Origin: Candidatus Omnitrophota bacterium | GTDB lineage: Bacteria > Omnitrophota > Gorgyraeia > B26-G9 | Assembly (NCBI GenBank): GCA_018399295.1 | Contig: JAGYOO010000084.1 | Coordinates: 1 to 6,428, forward strand | Reading direction: 5' to 3' | DNA: 6,428 nucleotides | Shown: piece after piece, positions 1 through 5,616 of the stretch | How the letters are laid out: each line of letters opens with the position of its first letter | Numbering within the stretch: position 1 is the first letter of the stretch | Notes under the pieces: generated by a model | What the model was told of the DNA's origin: nothing | Databases searched by the model: none | What the model saw: only the letters and a program-made list of their open reading frames with translations | Translations under genes and position numbers: made by a program

Positions 1-45
1 TTTAAAACCTTAAAAAACACTTTTATTCCCACCTTTATGACCTTT

Positions 46-66
46 CCTCCCCAGCCGGAGGGGAGG
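46..66. repeat. 7-bp perfect inverted repeat (hairpin)
   Basis: CCTCCCC at 46-52 pairs with GGGGAGG at 60-66 around a 7-nt loop. It overlaps the start of the G-quadruplex-capable run, so hairpin and quadruplex would exclude each other. No T tract follows directly on either strand, so it is not a standard intrinsic terminator. Confidence 0.55.
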
Positions 67-78
67 GGGGGGGAGGGG
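60..78 (+). other. G-quadruplex-capable G run
   Basis: The run is G4-A-G9-A-G4. Splitting the G9 block gives four G4 tracts (60-63, 65-68, 70-73, 75-78) separated by single-base loops A, G, A, which is a very favourable layout for a four-tetrad quadruplex. Whether it forms in the cell is inference. A homopolymer of nine G is also a place where sequencing length errors or slippage variants are likely. Confidence 0.55.
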
Positions 79-289
79 AGTTTGTCCTATTTTTAGAAAG
101 AATCCACGCTCAGAACCAGAATCTTTTGCCATTTTCGACTCAAGTTCAATATTTATAATACTTTAAATCATTTATTCCCGGAATGGATTTTGCTTATAAT
201 CCTTAAAACTTCGTAATTTATTTATCATAGACTTTGCATAACACAATGTTATTATTATGTTTACGTAAAAAAATGGGCGCCGATTTCTC

Positions 290-318
290 TTTACAAACTA
301 TTATTATTCTGTTATTAT
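290..318 (+). promoter_or_regulatory. Candidate sigma70-type promoter for the metallopeptidase gene
   Basis: TTTACA (290-295) and TATTAT (313-318) each match the sigma70 consensus hexamers at 5 of 6 positions and are separated by the ideal 17 nt. A start about 7 nt downstream would leave a leader of roughly 20 nt before ATG 347. The surroundings are A/T-rich with TTATTATT repeats, so chance matches are more likely here than elsewhere. Confidence 0.45.
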
Positions 319-323
319 TTCTG
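301..323 (+). repeat. Short imperfect tandem repeat
   Basis: Two adjacent copies of an 11-12 nt unit, TTATTATTCTG (301-311) and TTATTATTTCTG (312-323), differ by one inserted T. The second copy supplies the -10-like hexamer of the candidate promoter, so a change in copy number would alter promoter geometry. This is seen directly; any function is inference. Confidence 0.45.
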
Positions 324-346
324 TTTAAGGAGAACCGGTTATTGCC

Positions 347-796
347 ATGAAAAAAACCAAAGACCAGGAATTTGTCGAGCTTTTTCGCTACTGGACGGGC
401 AGGCTTGAATTGCAAGCTGAGATTCCGGTAGTCAAGGATAACCGTTATGACTGCCACGCTTGCGTAGAAAATTGTCCAAAAACCCGAAAACCGATTCTCA
501 AATATAACGCAAAGAAACTATCACGCCTGAGCAGGGCATATCTTGTCTTCACTGTTTTTCATGAGATCGGGCATATCCGGGACAAGGTACCATACAACAC
601 GGAAACTCAAAAAGTATATGCCGAGTATCGCGCGGAAAAATTCGCGCTGCGGATGCTTAAAAAACATTACCCCCGCCTTTACCGTGAAAACCTTTCTTTG
701 ACCAGAGTCCTTATGGCTGATAGAAAATGGATCAAGGAAAACAATCTGCATTACAAGGCCTTCAAAAAAATCCGGGAATACAATCCCGCCAAATAG
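347..796 (+). CDS. ImmA/IrrE-type HExxH zinc metallopeptidase, small single-domain
   Basis: A complete 149-aa soluble protein with no signal peptide or membrane segment. The core is a zinc-peptidase helix with HEIGH at residues 72-76 (His72, Glu73, His76). A downstream helix with Glu93 and Glu97 is placed to give the third metal ligand. This layout is typical of the ImmA/IrrE (DUF955) family, whose members cleave repressors or act in stress and mobile-element control. Upstream lies a cysteine cluster, C36-x2-C39-x3-C43 within a DCHACVENC stretch, which may be a structural metal knuckle or redox site and is not needed for the fold. No HTH repressor partner lies beside it, as ImmA genes often have, so the substrate is unknown. 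AAGGAG at 327-332 precedes the ATG with a rather long gap of 14 nt. An in-frame ATT at 341 would be better spaced but is a rare start. Family assignment is fairly secure; role is not. Confidence 0.75.
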   Translation: MKKTKDQEFVELFRYWTGRLELQAEIPVVKDNRYDCHACVENCPKTRKPILKYNAKKLSRLSRAYLVFTVFHEIGHIRDKVPYNTETQKVYAEYRAEKFALRMLKKHYPRLYRENLSLTRVLMADRKWIKENNLHYKAFKKIREYNPAK

Positions 797-843
797 CCGG
801 TTGTTTGACACTAAATCATTAAGGATGATATAATAAACCGGTT
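797..843. repeat. Inverted repeat bracketing the PilZ promoter; AACCGGTT palindrome
   Basis: CCGGTT at 797-802 and AACCGG at 836-841 are inverted copies on either side of the promoter hexamers. The right copy is part of the 8-bp palindrome AACCGGTT (836-843), which lies around the expected transcription start. The same palindrome occurs at 333-340, between the Shine-Dalgarno site and ATG of the metallopeptidase gene. It could be an operator, but two copies are weak evidence. Confidence 0.3.
805..834 (+). promoter_or_regulatory. Consensus sigma70 promoter driving pilZ
   Basis: Perfect TTGACA (805-810) and perfect TATAAT (829-834) hexamers are separated by 18 nt, one more than optimal. Transcription would start near 841, about 30 nt before the PilZ ATG at 873. 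Because no better promoter is seen before the radical SAM genes, it may drive them as well, across the 76-nt gap after the PilZ gene. Confidence 0.75.
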
Positions 844-872
844 TTAAATTAAGAAAGGAAATTAAAACTCCC

Positions 873-1550
873 ATGACTACCTTCGAAAGAAGAAGCTTTG
901 CCCGAATACATGTTGGAATTGAAGCAGTATATAAACAAGACGGACAAGCCAGCGAGAAATCAGCCTTAATCAAAGACATAAGCTTGTCGGGCATTAAGAT
1001 AGTTGTTAATGACGATATTACTGAAGGTAATAATCTGGATATCGTTATTCATACTCCCGCTTTTTCAGAACCAATGGCAGTACGCGGCCGTCTCGTATGG
1101 AAGCGGCAGCTAACCCAGTCTTTTTCCGAGGCGGGACTTGAGTTTACCGAAATCTCTAAAGACCAGCAGTCGGAACTGGGCGAATATATTAAAAAAAGCC
1201 TTTTTCGTCTACAAGAACAGCGACGCTTTTTGCGTTGCCCCCTGAGCGTCCGCCTTCAATATGGCCCGCCGGAAGAAGTACCATCCGGGAAGGGCCTGAC
1301 CATTGATATCAGCCCTTCCGGCTTGAAGGCTTATTTTCATGAACGCGTAGAAGCACATACATGCCTTCAGCTACAGCTGAAGTTAAGCGGAACCGACAGA
1401 ACCATTGAGCCGATCGGAGAAGTCATCTGGATTAAACGAGACATCACCGGAAACTTCTGGGAGACAGGCATTGAATTTACTTCCATCCCTGATCCCGATG
1501 TCGACCTCATCTCTGAATACATTACAAAAACCCTGAATACCAAGCCGTAA
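873..1550 (+). CDS. Tandem PilZ-domain protein, probable c-di-GMP receptor
   Basis: A complete 225-aa cytoplasmic protein made of two PilZ domains in tandem. Domain 1 (about 5-110) has the c-di-GMP arginine motif RxxxR at R7-R11 and the DxSxxG motif at D35, S37, G40. Domain 2 (about 116-222) repeats both, with R117-R121 and D145, S147, G150. All key nucleotide-contacting residues are present in both copies, so each should bind c-di-GMP. No catalytic GGDEF or EAL domain, membrane segment or other output domain is fused, so it probably acts by contacting a partner protein, as stand-alone PilZ adaptors do. A purine-rich site (AAAGGA, 854-859) precedes the ATG at a long spacing of 13 nt; no nearer start codon exists. 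A near-perfect promoter lies just upstream. Co-transcription with the radical SAM genes after it is possible, but a functional link is inference. Confidence 0.85.
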   Translation: MTTFERRSFARIHVGIEAVYKQDGQASEKSALIKDISLSGIKIVVNDDITEGNNLDIVIHTPAFSEPMAVRGRLVWKRQLTQSFSEAGLEFTEISKDQQSELGEYIKKSLFRLQEQRRFLRCPLSVRLQYGPPEEVPSGKGLTIDISPSGLKAYFHERVEAHTCLQLQLKLSGTDRTIEPIGEVIWIKRDITGNFWETGIEFTSIPDPDVDLISEYITKTLNTKP

Positions 1551-1555
1551 ACCGG

Positions 1556-1569
1556 CGAAACCAGTTTCG
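1556..1569. repeat. Small perfect inverted repeat after the PilZ stop codon
   Basis: CGAAAC (1556-1561) and GTTTCG (1564-1569) flank two bases. As RNA this would be a 5-bp stem with a 4-nt loop, without a following T run, so it is not a convincing terminator. Confidence 0.3.
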
Positions 1570-1611
1570 ATTCATTCTCCGGATTTAATCAATTAAAAGA
1601 GCGGTCTAACC

Positions 1612-1629
1612 GGAAAGGTCTATTCAGTG
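1612..1629 (+). promoter_or_regulatory. Shine-Dalgarno site that sets a GTG start for the first radical SAM gene
   Basis: GGAAAGG at 1612-1618 lies 8 nt before a GTG at 1627-1629, an ideal distance. The frame opened by this GTG encodes a lysine-rich lead-in that continues into the radical SAM domain only after a -1 shift at 1686-1692. The frame of the domain itself has no ATG, GTG or TTG between the stop at 1683-1685 and the CxxxCxxC motif, so this GTG is the best start. Confidence 0.55.
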
Positions 1630-2615
1630 AAGTTGGCAAGTTTTTTTTCGCGGCAGAAGGCCTGGTCAGAAATAAAGTTTTTTAAAAAAAAGTCCCGCTT
1701 TCCGTAAAATGGTGCATTACCTATCGATGCAACCAGACCTGCCGATACTGTGGTTTAAGCCGAAAGGAAACACGGGAATCAACCACACCGGAAGCTTTCA
1801 GCGTCATTGATATTTTAAAGGAACTGGGAACCCGGGTGCTCACGATAACCGGAGGCGAACCTTTAATCCGGGATGATCTGGGCCACATTATCGCCTATGC
1901 CAAAGAAAAAGGACTTATCGTAACCGTAAATTCCAACGGGAAACTTGTACCGGAGAAAATTCAGAATTTAAAAAAAGTTGATGTACTGTGTTTAAGTCTT
2001 GACGGTTCCTCAGAGGTCAATGACGCGATTAGGGGAAACGGAAGTTTCGCGAACGTGCTTAACGCTCTGGAAACCTGTCGCGAAAATAATATCCCCACCA
2101 GTTTAGGCTGTGTGCTCTCAAGGCATAATTTGGACCAGATTGATTTCCTGCTGGAATTAGCTCAAAAATACGGGATAAAAGTTAGTTTTCAGCCGGCAAG
2201 CGAATATATATTGGGAACTTCAGAAATCAACCCAACAGCACCGAAAGAAAAAGAGTACAAACTCTGTCTGCTCAAGTTAATCCGGTTAAAAAAGCAGGGA
2301 TTCCCAATCCACAATTCTGAAGCCGGATTAAAACACCTGTTAAACTATCCGGATGATAAAAGGATAAACTGCAGTGCGGGAAGTCTGGCCTTTCGGTTAT
2401 TGCCTGATTCTACGCTCACCGCCTGCGACAGACAACTGGAACCGGCCCCTGAGAAGCGGCTTTTAAAAGAGAGCATAAAAGAGGCTCTGTTAAAGATGAC
2501 ATCTACCGGCTGCAATCAATGCTGGTGTGCCTCAACAGTCGAATTTAATCTGATAAGTCCATTTAATCTTAACGCGATTTTTAACCTGCTGCGCACTTTC
2601 AATTCAAAACGTTGA
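1627..2615 (+). CDS. Radical SAM protein with SPASM/twitch-like C-terminus, interrupted by a -1 frameshift
   Basis: Reconstructed as 329 aa: 22 residues in the GTG 1627 frame, then a -1 shift at A AAA AAG (1686-1692) into the frame ending at 2615. Without the shift, translation stops at 1705-1707 after 26 residues. The radical SAM core has CxxxCxxC at C35, C39, C42, which binds the SAM-cleaving 4Fe-4S cluster, and the SAM-contacting GGEP at 76-79. The C-terminal part carries C249, C267, C296, C299 and C301, resembling a SPASM/twitch auxiliary-cluster region. Length and layout match the 330-aa paralogue at 4102-5094, including the position of the P-L-[SA]-[VL]-[KR]-W stretch just before the first cysteines, which supports the reconstruction. 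Without it, only a fragment from GTG 1836 would be called, and that lacks all three SAM-cluster cysteines. The substrate is unknown. It sits 9 nt before the B12-radical SAM gene. Confidence 0.7.
1686..1692 (+). promoter_or_regulatory. Slippery heptamer A AAA AAG at the frameshift point
   Basis: In the frame of GTG 1627 the codons read AAA AAA AAG, giving the canonical bacterial -1 heptamer A AAA AAG, the type used in E. coli dnaX. A -1 slip restarts at the G of 1692 and reads directly into the radical SAM domain. Downstream, TGGT-GCAT (1710-1717) can pair with ATGCAACCA (1727-1735) as a bulged 8-bp stem. It begins 17 nt after the heptamer, farther than usual for a stimulatory structure. No strong internal Shine-Dalgarno site is seen close upstream. 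A missing A in the A8 run, real or from sequencing, explains the frames equally well. Confidence 0.45.
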
Positions 2616-2624
2616 CATGCGATT

Positions 2625-4091
2625 ATGAAAATAGCCTTCGTTCATCTTCCCTTCCGGCATCATATTTTTTCAGAAAATCTTAAGGTCGTTGATGAAGAGT
2701 TCATCTCGCCGCCGCCAATAATCCTGGCCCATGTCGCCGCGATCGCACAGAAGGCCGGACACCAGACAGCAATTATCGATGCCCATATCTAGGACCTGAA
2801 TAAACCGGCACTGAAAGAGCGTATCCTTGAACTCAAGCCGGATATTCTCGGTTTTCGTCTTGATACGTATAACTTTCGTGATTCACTCGCTTACATCGAG
2901 TTTCTTAAAAGGGAATTAAAAGTCCCGGTGATAGTTGGAGGCATAAATCTTTCGCTGTACCTCCGGGAAACTATGAGTCACGGGATATTCGATTTCAAGA
3001 TAGAGGGGGAGGCAATCGAATCTCTGCCTCTTTTACTGGATGCCCTGGAAAACAACAGCAGCGTTTCCGCTATTCCGTGATTACATTATCACGACACTGA
3101 TGGCCGCTCGTTATACACCCCCAATTCCGGAACACTTAGAGAATTTGATGATTATCCGTTTCCCGCCCGAAACCTGTTACCCAATCATTTATACCAATCC
3201 TTTGTATCGAAGAGAAAAAACTTCACGATAATGCTGACTTCAACCGGATGCCCGTACAAGTGCACCTTTTGCGCGATAGCCGGATTGAATCATTATCGGG
3301 AACGGACACCGGCCAGCGTCTTGGCGGAAATCAAGGAATGCTATTACGAATACGGGGTGAGGGAGATTGACTTTTTTGACGCCTGTTTTTTCGTAAATAA
3401 AAAAAGATGCATGGAGATATTCCACGGGCTGAAAAAAATGGATCTGGACCTATCCTGGACCTGCCGAAGCCGGGTCGATCTGGTGGATAACGAGTTGCTT
3501 CAAACCGCCCGGGACTGTGGATTAAGAATGATCTTCTGGGGAATTGAGTCGGCGGACAAGGATATTTTAACCCGGATTGACAAAAACATCGTTCCGGCCC
3601 AGACAGAAGCAGCAGTAGGCATGGCCCGAAAATTGAAAATAAAAAATCTCGGGTTTTTAATGATCGGCAACGCTGGGGAAGAAAGAAATGATGTTGTCAA
3701 AACTATTAACTGGGCCAAGAAACTGGAACTGGATTACGCGCAGATCTGCCGCACTATTCCCAAACCCGGATCACTGTTAAACAGGCAAATAACGGATGAG
3801 ACCGGACAGGACTATTGGAGAGATTTTATTCTGGGCAAAGAACAGGAGAAACGCATTTTTAATCCCCAAAGCAGATTAACCGAGGAAGAAGCCGAAAAGC
3901 TTTTGAAATGGGCCTATTACAGTTACTATTTCCGCTTAAGATTTATTCTCAGAACTCTCGTCAACACCCGTTCCCTGGGAGAACTGCTGCGTTACTGCCG
4001 GGTTGCCATCAGGATGCTGTCGCATTACTTTTATACTGACGTCAGGTTCAACAAAAACTTCAGTTTTTTTCGCTTTTTTCCTCACAAATGA
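2625..4091 (+). pseudogene. B12-binding-domain radical SAM protein with two in-frame stop codons
   Basis: A single 488-codon frame runs from ATG 2625 to TGA 4089-4091, broken by TAG at codon 56 (2790-2792) and TGA at codon 152 (3078-3080). The N-terminal half (about 1-145) looks like the B12-binding Rossmann domain of this class: PPP near 29-31, a DAHI end-of-strand segment at 52-55, DILGF at 73-77, VGG at 104-106 and EGE at 127-129. The base-off ligand motif DxHxxG is absent, as in many family members. The PFPAR linker (178-182) leads into the radical SAM core with CxxxCxxC at C209, C213, C216. Family members usually have Gly after 'IP' at codon 152, and Glu suits codon 56; either would be one base change away. 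Such enzymes methylate or rearrange unactivated carbons. It lies 9 nt after the first radical SAM gene and 10 nt before the third. It may be a recent pseudogene, a recoded gene or a sequence error. Confidence 0.75.
3231..4091 (+). CDS. Intact radical SAM core segment of the B12-radical SAM gene
   Basis: This is the longest uninterrupted part of the broken gene and the part an ORF finder would report, 286 aa from ATG 3231. It has the complete SAM-cluster motif CPYKCTFC (C7, C11, C14 of this segment), a downstream GIES motif near 103-106 that is typical of the core barrel, and the LMIGNAGEE stretch. It ends in a basic C-terminal region rich in Arg, Tyr and Phe. No Shine-Dalgarno site precedes ATG 3231, and upstream family residues continue in frame to the TGA at 3078, so this Met is probably internal, not a true start. 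If expressed alone it would lack the cobalamin domain. Its sequence shows no decay, which argues that the upstream stops are recent, bypassed or erroneous. Confidence 0.7.
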   Translation: MLTSTGCPYKCTFCAIAGLNHYRERTPASVLAEIKECYYEYGVREIDFFDACFFVNKKRCMEIFHGLKKMDLDLSWTCRSRVDLVDNELLQTARDCGLRMIFWGIESADKDILTRIDKNIVPAQTEAAVGMARKLKIKNLGFLMIGNAGEERNDVVKTINWAKKLELDYAQICRTIPKPGSLLNRQITDETGQDYWRDFILGKEQEKRIFNPQSRLTEEEAEKLLKWAYYSYYFRLRFILRTLVNTRSLGELLRYCRVAIRMLSHYFYTDVRFNKNFSFFRFFPHK

Positions 4092-4101
4092 AAGATATAA
4101 A

Positions 4102-5094
4102 ATGACTGTTCTGAAATATTCTATTCTTGGATTTAAGGCCCTGGCCCATCTTCACATCCTACATAGATCCTATCCGCTGGCACTACGCTGGCAGCTTTTA
4201 GACCGGTGCAACAACAGGTGTAAATACTGCAACCTCTGGCGAAACCCTCGAACTGAGATGTCTTTAAAAGACATCCAGCAAGTATTAACCGAGGCCAAAA
4301 AGGCCGGGAAAGTCCGAATTTCCTACAGCGGGGGAGAGCCGCTACTTAGACCGGATATCGAAGAAATCATTAAGTTCACTAAAAGGCTGGGCATCTCCTG
4401 CAGCATGAACACTAAAGGAGCCTTAATCGAAAAAAGGAAAGAGACTGTTAAGAGTCTTGATCTGGTAAAAATAAGCATAGATGGAGAGGAGAATACACAT
4501 GATTTTATCACGGGAAGAAAAGGCTCCTACAACCAGGCCTTAATCGCTCTTGAAAAATGCCGGGAATGGGGGATAAAGACCGTCATTACGGCCACAATCA
4601 CTTCTCATAACATCAATACTCTGAAGCATATTTTAGAATTAGCGAAAAGGTTAAATATTATGGCCGCGTTTCAACCGTTCAAACTGATGTACAAAGGTTC
4701 CCAGGACACCAGCCTGATCCCGCCCAAGACCGAATACCGGCAGGCAGTTCAACAACTTATTGATTTAAAAAAAGGAAAGTTCCCCTATTTAAGAAACAGT
4801 CTTTCCAGCCTGTATCACATACTTGAATATCCGGAATTCCCGAATACCCCGTGCGTGGACGGCAAACTGTTCTCAGTGATCGATGTAGACGGCAAGATGC
4901 TGCCATGCGACCGTAATGACGGCCCGTTACTTGGCGACCCTCAGGATGTACGAAACGGGTATTTAAAGGCTTTTCGCAGTCTACCTAAGGTAGAATGCTC
5001 CGGTTGCGGATTTTTGGGCGCCCGGGAATTATCATATTTTGCCAATTTCTCCTATAAAGGTCTGTCAGCGGTGACGAAACTTTTGGCGCGATAA
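4102..5094 (+). CDS. Radical SAM protein with SPASM/twitch-like C-terminus (intact paralogue)
   Basis: A complete 330-aa soluble enzyme. CxxxCxxC at C36, C40, C43 (CNNRCKYC) binds the SAM-cleaving 4Fe-4S cluster, and SGGEP at 76-80 is the SAM-binding turn. A C-terminal domain has C251, C269 and the pair C299-x2-C302, similar in spacing to SPASM/twitch auxiliary-cluster domains of peptide and cofactor-modifying enzymes. It resembles the reconstructed 1627-2615 product throughout: K[IV]SIDG or LSLDG strands, FQP near 190, an L-x-YP stretch before the first C-terminal cysteine, and a CD pair at 269-270. A duplication is likely. The frame is open farther upstream, to 4003, but that part lies inside the preceding gene. 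ATG 4102 is preferred because it starts 10 nt after that gene's stop and gives the same length as the paralogue. The Shine-Dalgarno site is weak (GAAAGA, 4090-4095), suggesting translational coupling. Reaction and substrate are not known. Confidence 0.85.
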   Translation: MTVLKYSILGFKALAHLHILHRSYPLALRWQLLDRCNNRCKYCNLWRNPRTEMSLKDIQQVLTEAKKAGKVRISYSGGEPLLRPDIEEIIKFTKRLGISCSMNTKGALIEKRKETVKSLDLVKISIDGEENTHDFITGRKGSYNQALIALEKCREWGIKTVITATITSHNINTLKHILELAKRLNIMAAFQPFKLMYKGSQDTSLIPPKTEYRQAVQQLIDLKKGKFPYLRNSLSSLYHILEYPEFPNTPCVDGKLFSVIDVDGKMLPCDRNDGPLLGDPQDVRNGYLKAFRSLPKVECSGCGFLGARELSYFANFSYKGLSAVTKLLAR

Positions 5095-5130
5095 TTCAGG
5101 CCTTATACACACCGAACCAAGCCAGGAACC

Positions 5131-5171
5131 CCTGATTCGATCTCATATCATCACCCTTCAGAATCATCAGG
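5131..5171. repeat. Imperfect inverted repeat downstream of the third radical SAM gene
   Basis: CCTGATTC (5131-5138) pairs with GAATC (5161-5165) and AGG (5169-5171), leaving a 3-nt bulge and a loop of about 22 nt. No T run follows, so it is a poor intrinsic terminator. It could stabilise an mRNA 3' end. Confidence 0.3.
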
Positions 5172-5316
5172 AGAAGAATCAAAGGGAAAACCATCCTTTA
5201 GCTTTAAACAATCCTTAAAACTTGCACGAGAAGACTCGCGTTCAGTCCTGCTAACATCAGAAAAACACTCTACCAGCCATGCGAATCAACCCCTTCGCGA
5301 CATATTCTCAGCTTCC

Positions 5317-5331
5317 TATAATATATATTAT
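5317..5331. other. A/T-rich palindrome, candidate DNA-unwinding element
   Basis: A 15-bp run of pure A/T contains the 14-bp perfect palindrome ATAATATATATTAT (5318-5331). It lies about 65 bp left of the DnaA-box-like cluster, the arrangement expected of a duplex-unwinding element beside DnaA boxes. CCAATTGG, another palindrome, follows at 5337-5344. The unwinding role is inference. Confidence 0.35.
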
Positions 5332-5394
5332 GTAAACCAATTGGCCCAAAGGCTATATTTGTAAGTTATGTCTAATCAATGGTTTAAGTTGTTT

Positions 5395-5444
5395 TGTGGA
5401 TAACCTGAGGATAACTTTAAGGTATTTGCAATGAGTTATCTACA
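5395..5444. promoter_or_regulatory. Cluster of three DnaA-box-like 9-mers (candidate origin or DnaA-binding site)
   Basis: TGTGGATAA at 5395-5403 is an exact reverse complement of the consensus DnaA box TTATCCACA. TGAGGATAA (5406-5414) has one mismatch in the same orientation, and TTATCTACA (5436-5444) has one mismatch in the opposite orientation. Three sites in 50 bp next to an A/T-rich palindrome resemble a replication-origin core. Against a chromosomal oriC, no dnaA, dnaN, rpmH or gidA gene is near, and the flanking genes converge on the site instead of diverging. A DnaA-titration or regulatory site is an alternative. Confidence 0.45.
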
Positions 5445-5616
5445 CCTTGAGCGGCCACCACTCCGCGGCCTGCCTTGATACCGCAATATTGGCCTTTAGA
5501 AAACGTCACCAAACAGGGTTGTCAGTCTCTTTTTACTGATATTCTGCCAAGGAAGCAAAAGCCTCTTCTGAAAGTCTGCCCCAACATAAGACGGCCCAGA
5601 GACCGGGAATTTTCAG

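Larger units (their letters stand above)
1..346. other. Non-coding left flank, no supportable gene
   Basis: No reading frame here resembles a protein. A plus-strand frame is open from the window edge to a TAG at about 100-102, but it runs through the G-rich low-complexity stretch and gives an unconvincing peptide. The left part carries a C-rich/G-rich hairpin and G run. The right part (about 130-325) is strongly A/T-rich with repeated TTATTATT units and ends in a candidate promoter and Shine-Dalgarno site for the metallopeptidase gene. A TATAAT-like hexamer at 195-200 lacks a good -35 partner. Confidence 0.6.

Noticed and set aside
521..994. 157-aa minus-strand open frame
   Set aside because: It runs antisense across the metallopeptidase gene and the start of the PilZ gene, both well supported, and has no recognisable domain.
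1551..1683. PilZ-radical SAM fusion, since both share a frame and few stops separate them
   Set aside because: The linking stretch has no start codon and reads as unrelated sequence. The GTG 1627 frame with its Shine-Dalgarno site gives a better N-terminus matching the paralogue in length.
3078..3080. Selenocysteine at the internal TGA
   Set aside because: The position is a glycine in typical family members and not a catalytic cysteine, and no convincing SECIS-like hairpin was seen just downstream.
3040..3231. 63-aa plus-strand open frame
   Set aside because: It is a shadow of the B12-radical SAM gene in another frame; the family sequence is in the frame broken by TGA 3078.
2613..4091. Alternative genetic code with UGA read as glycine (as in Absconditabacteria and Gracilibacteria)
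   Set aside because: TGA at 3078 sits at a Gly position, but TGA is also the natural end of the first and second radical SAM genes. Reading 2613 as Gly would fuse those two genes in frame. The TAG at 2790 would also need separate recoding, while TAG ends the metallopeptidase gene normally.
4003..4101. Longer N-terminus for the third radical SAM gene
   Set aside because: These codons lie almost entirely inside the end of the preceding gene in another frame. ATG 4102 gives the family length and a normal operon gap.
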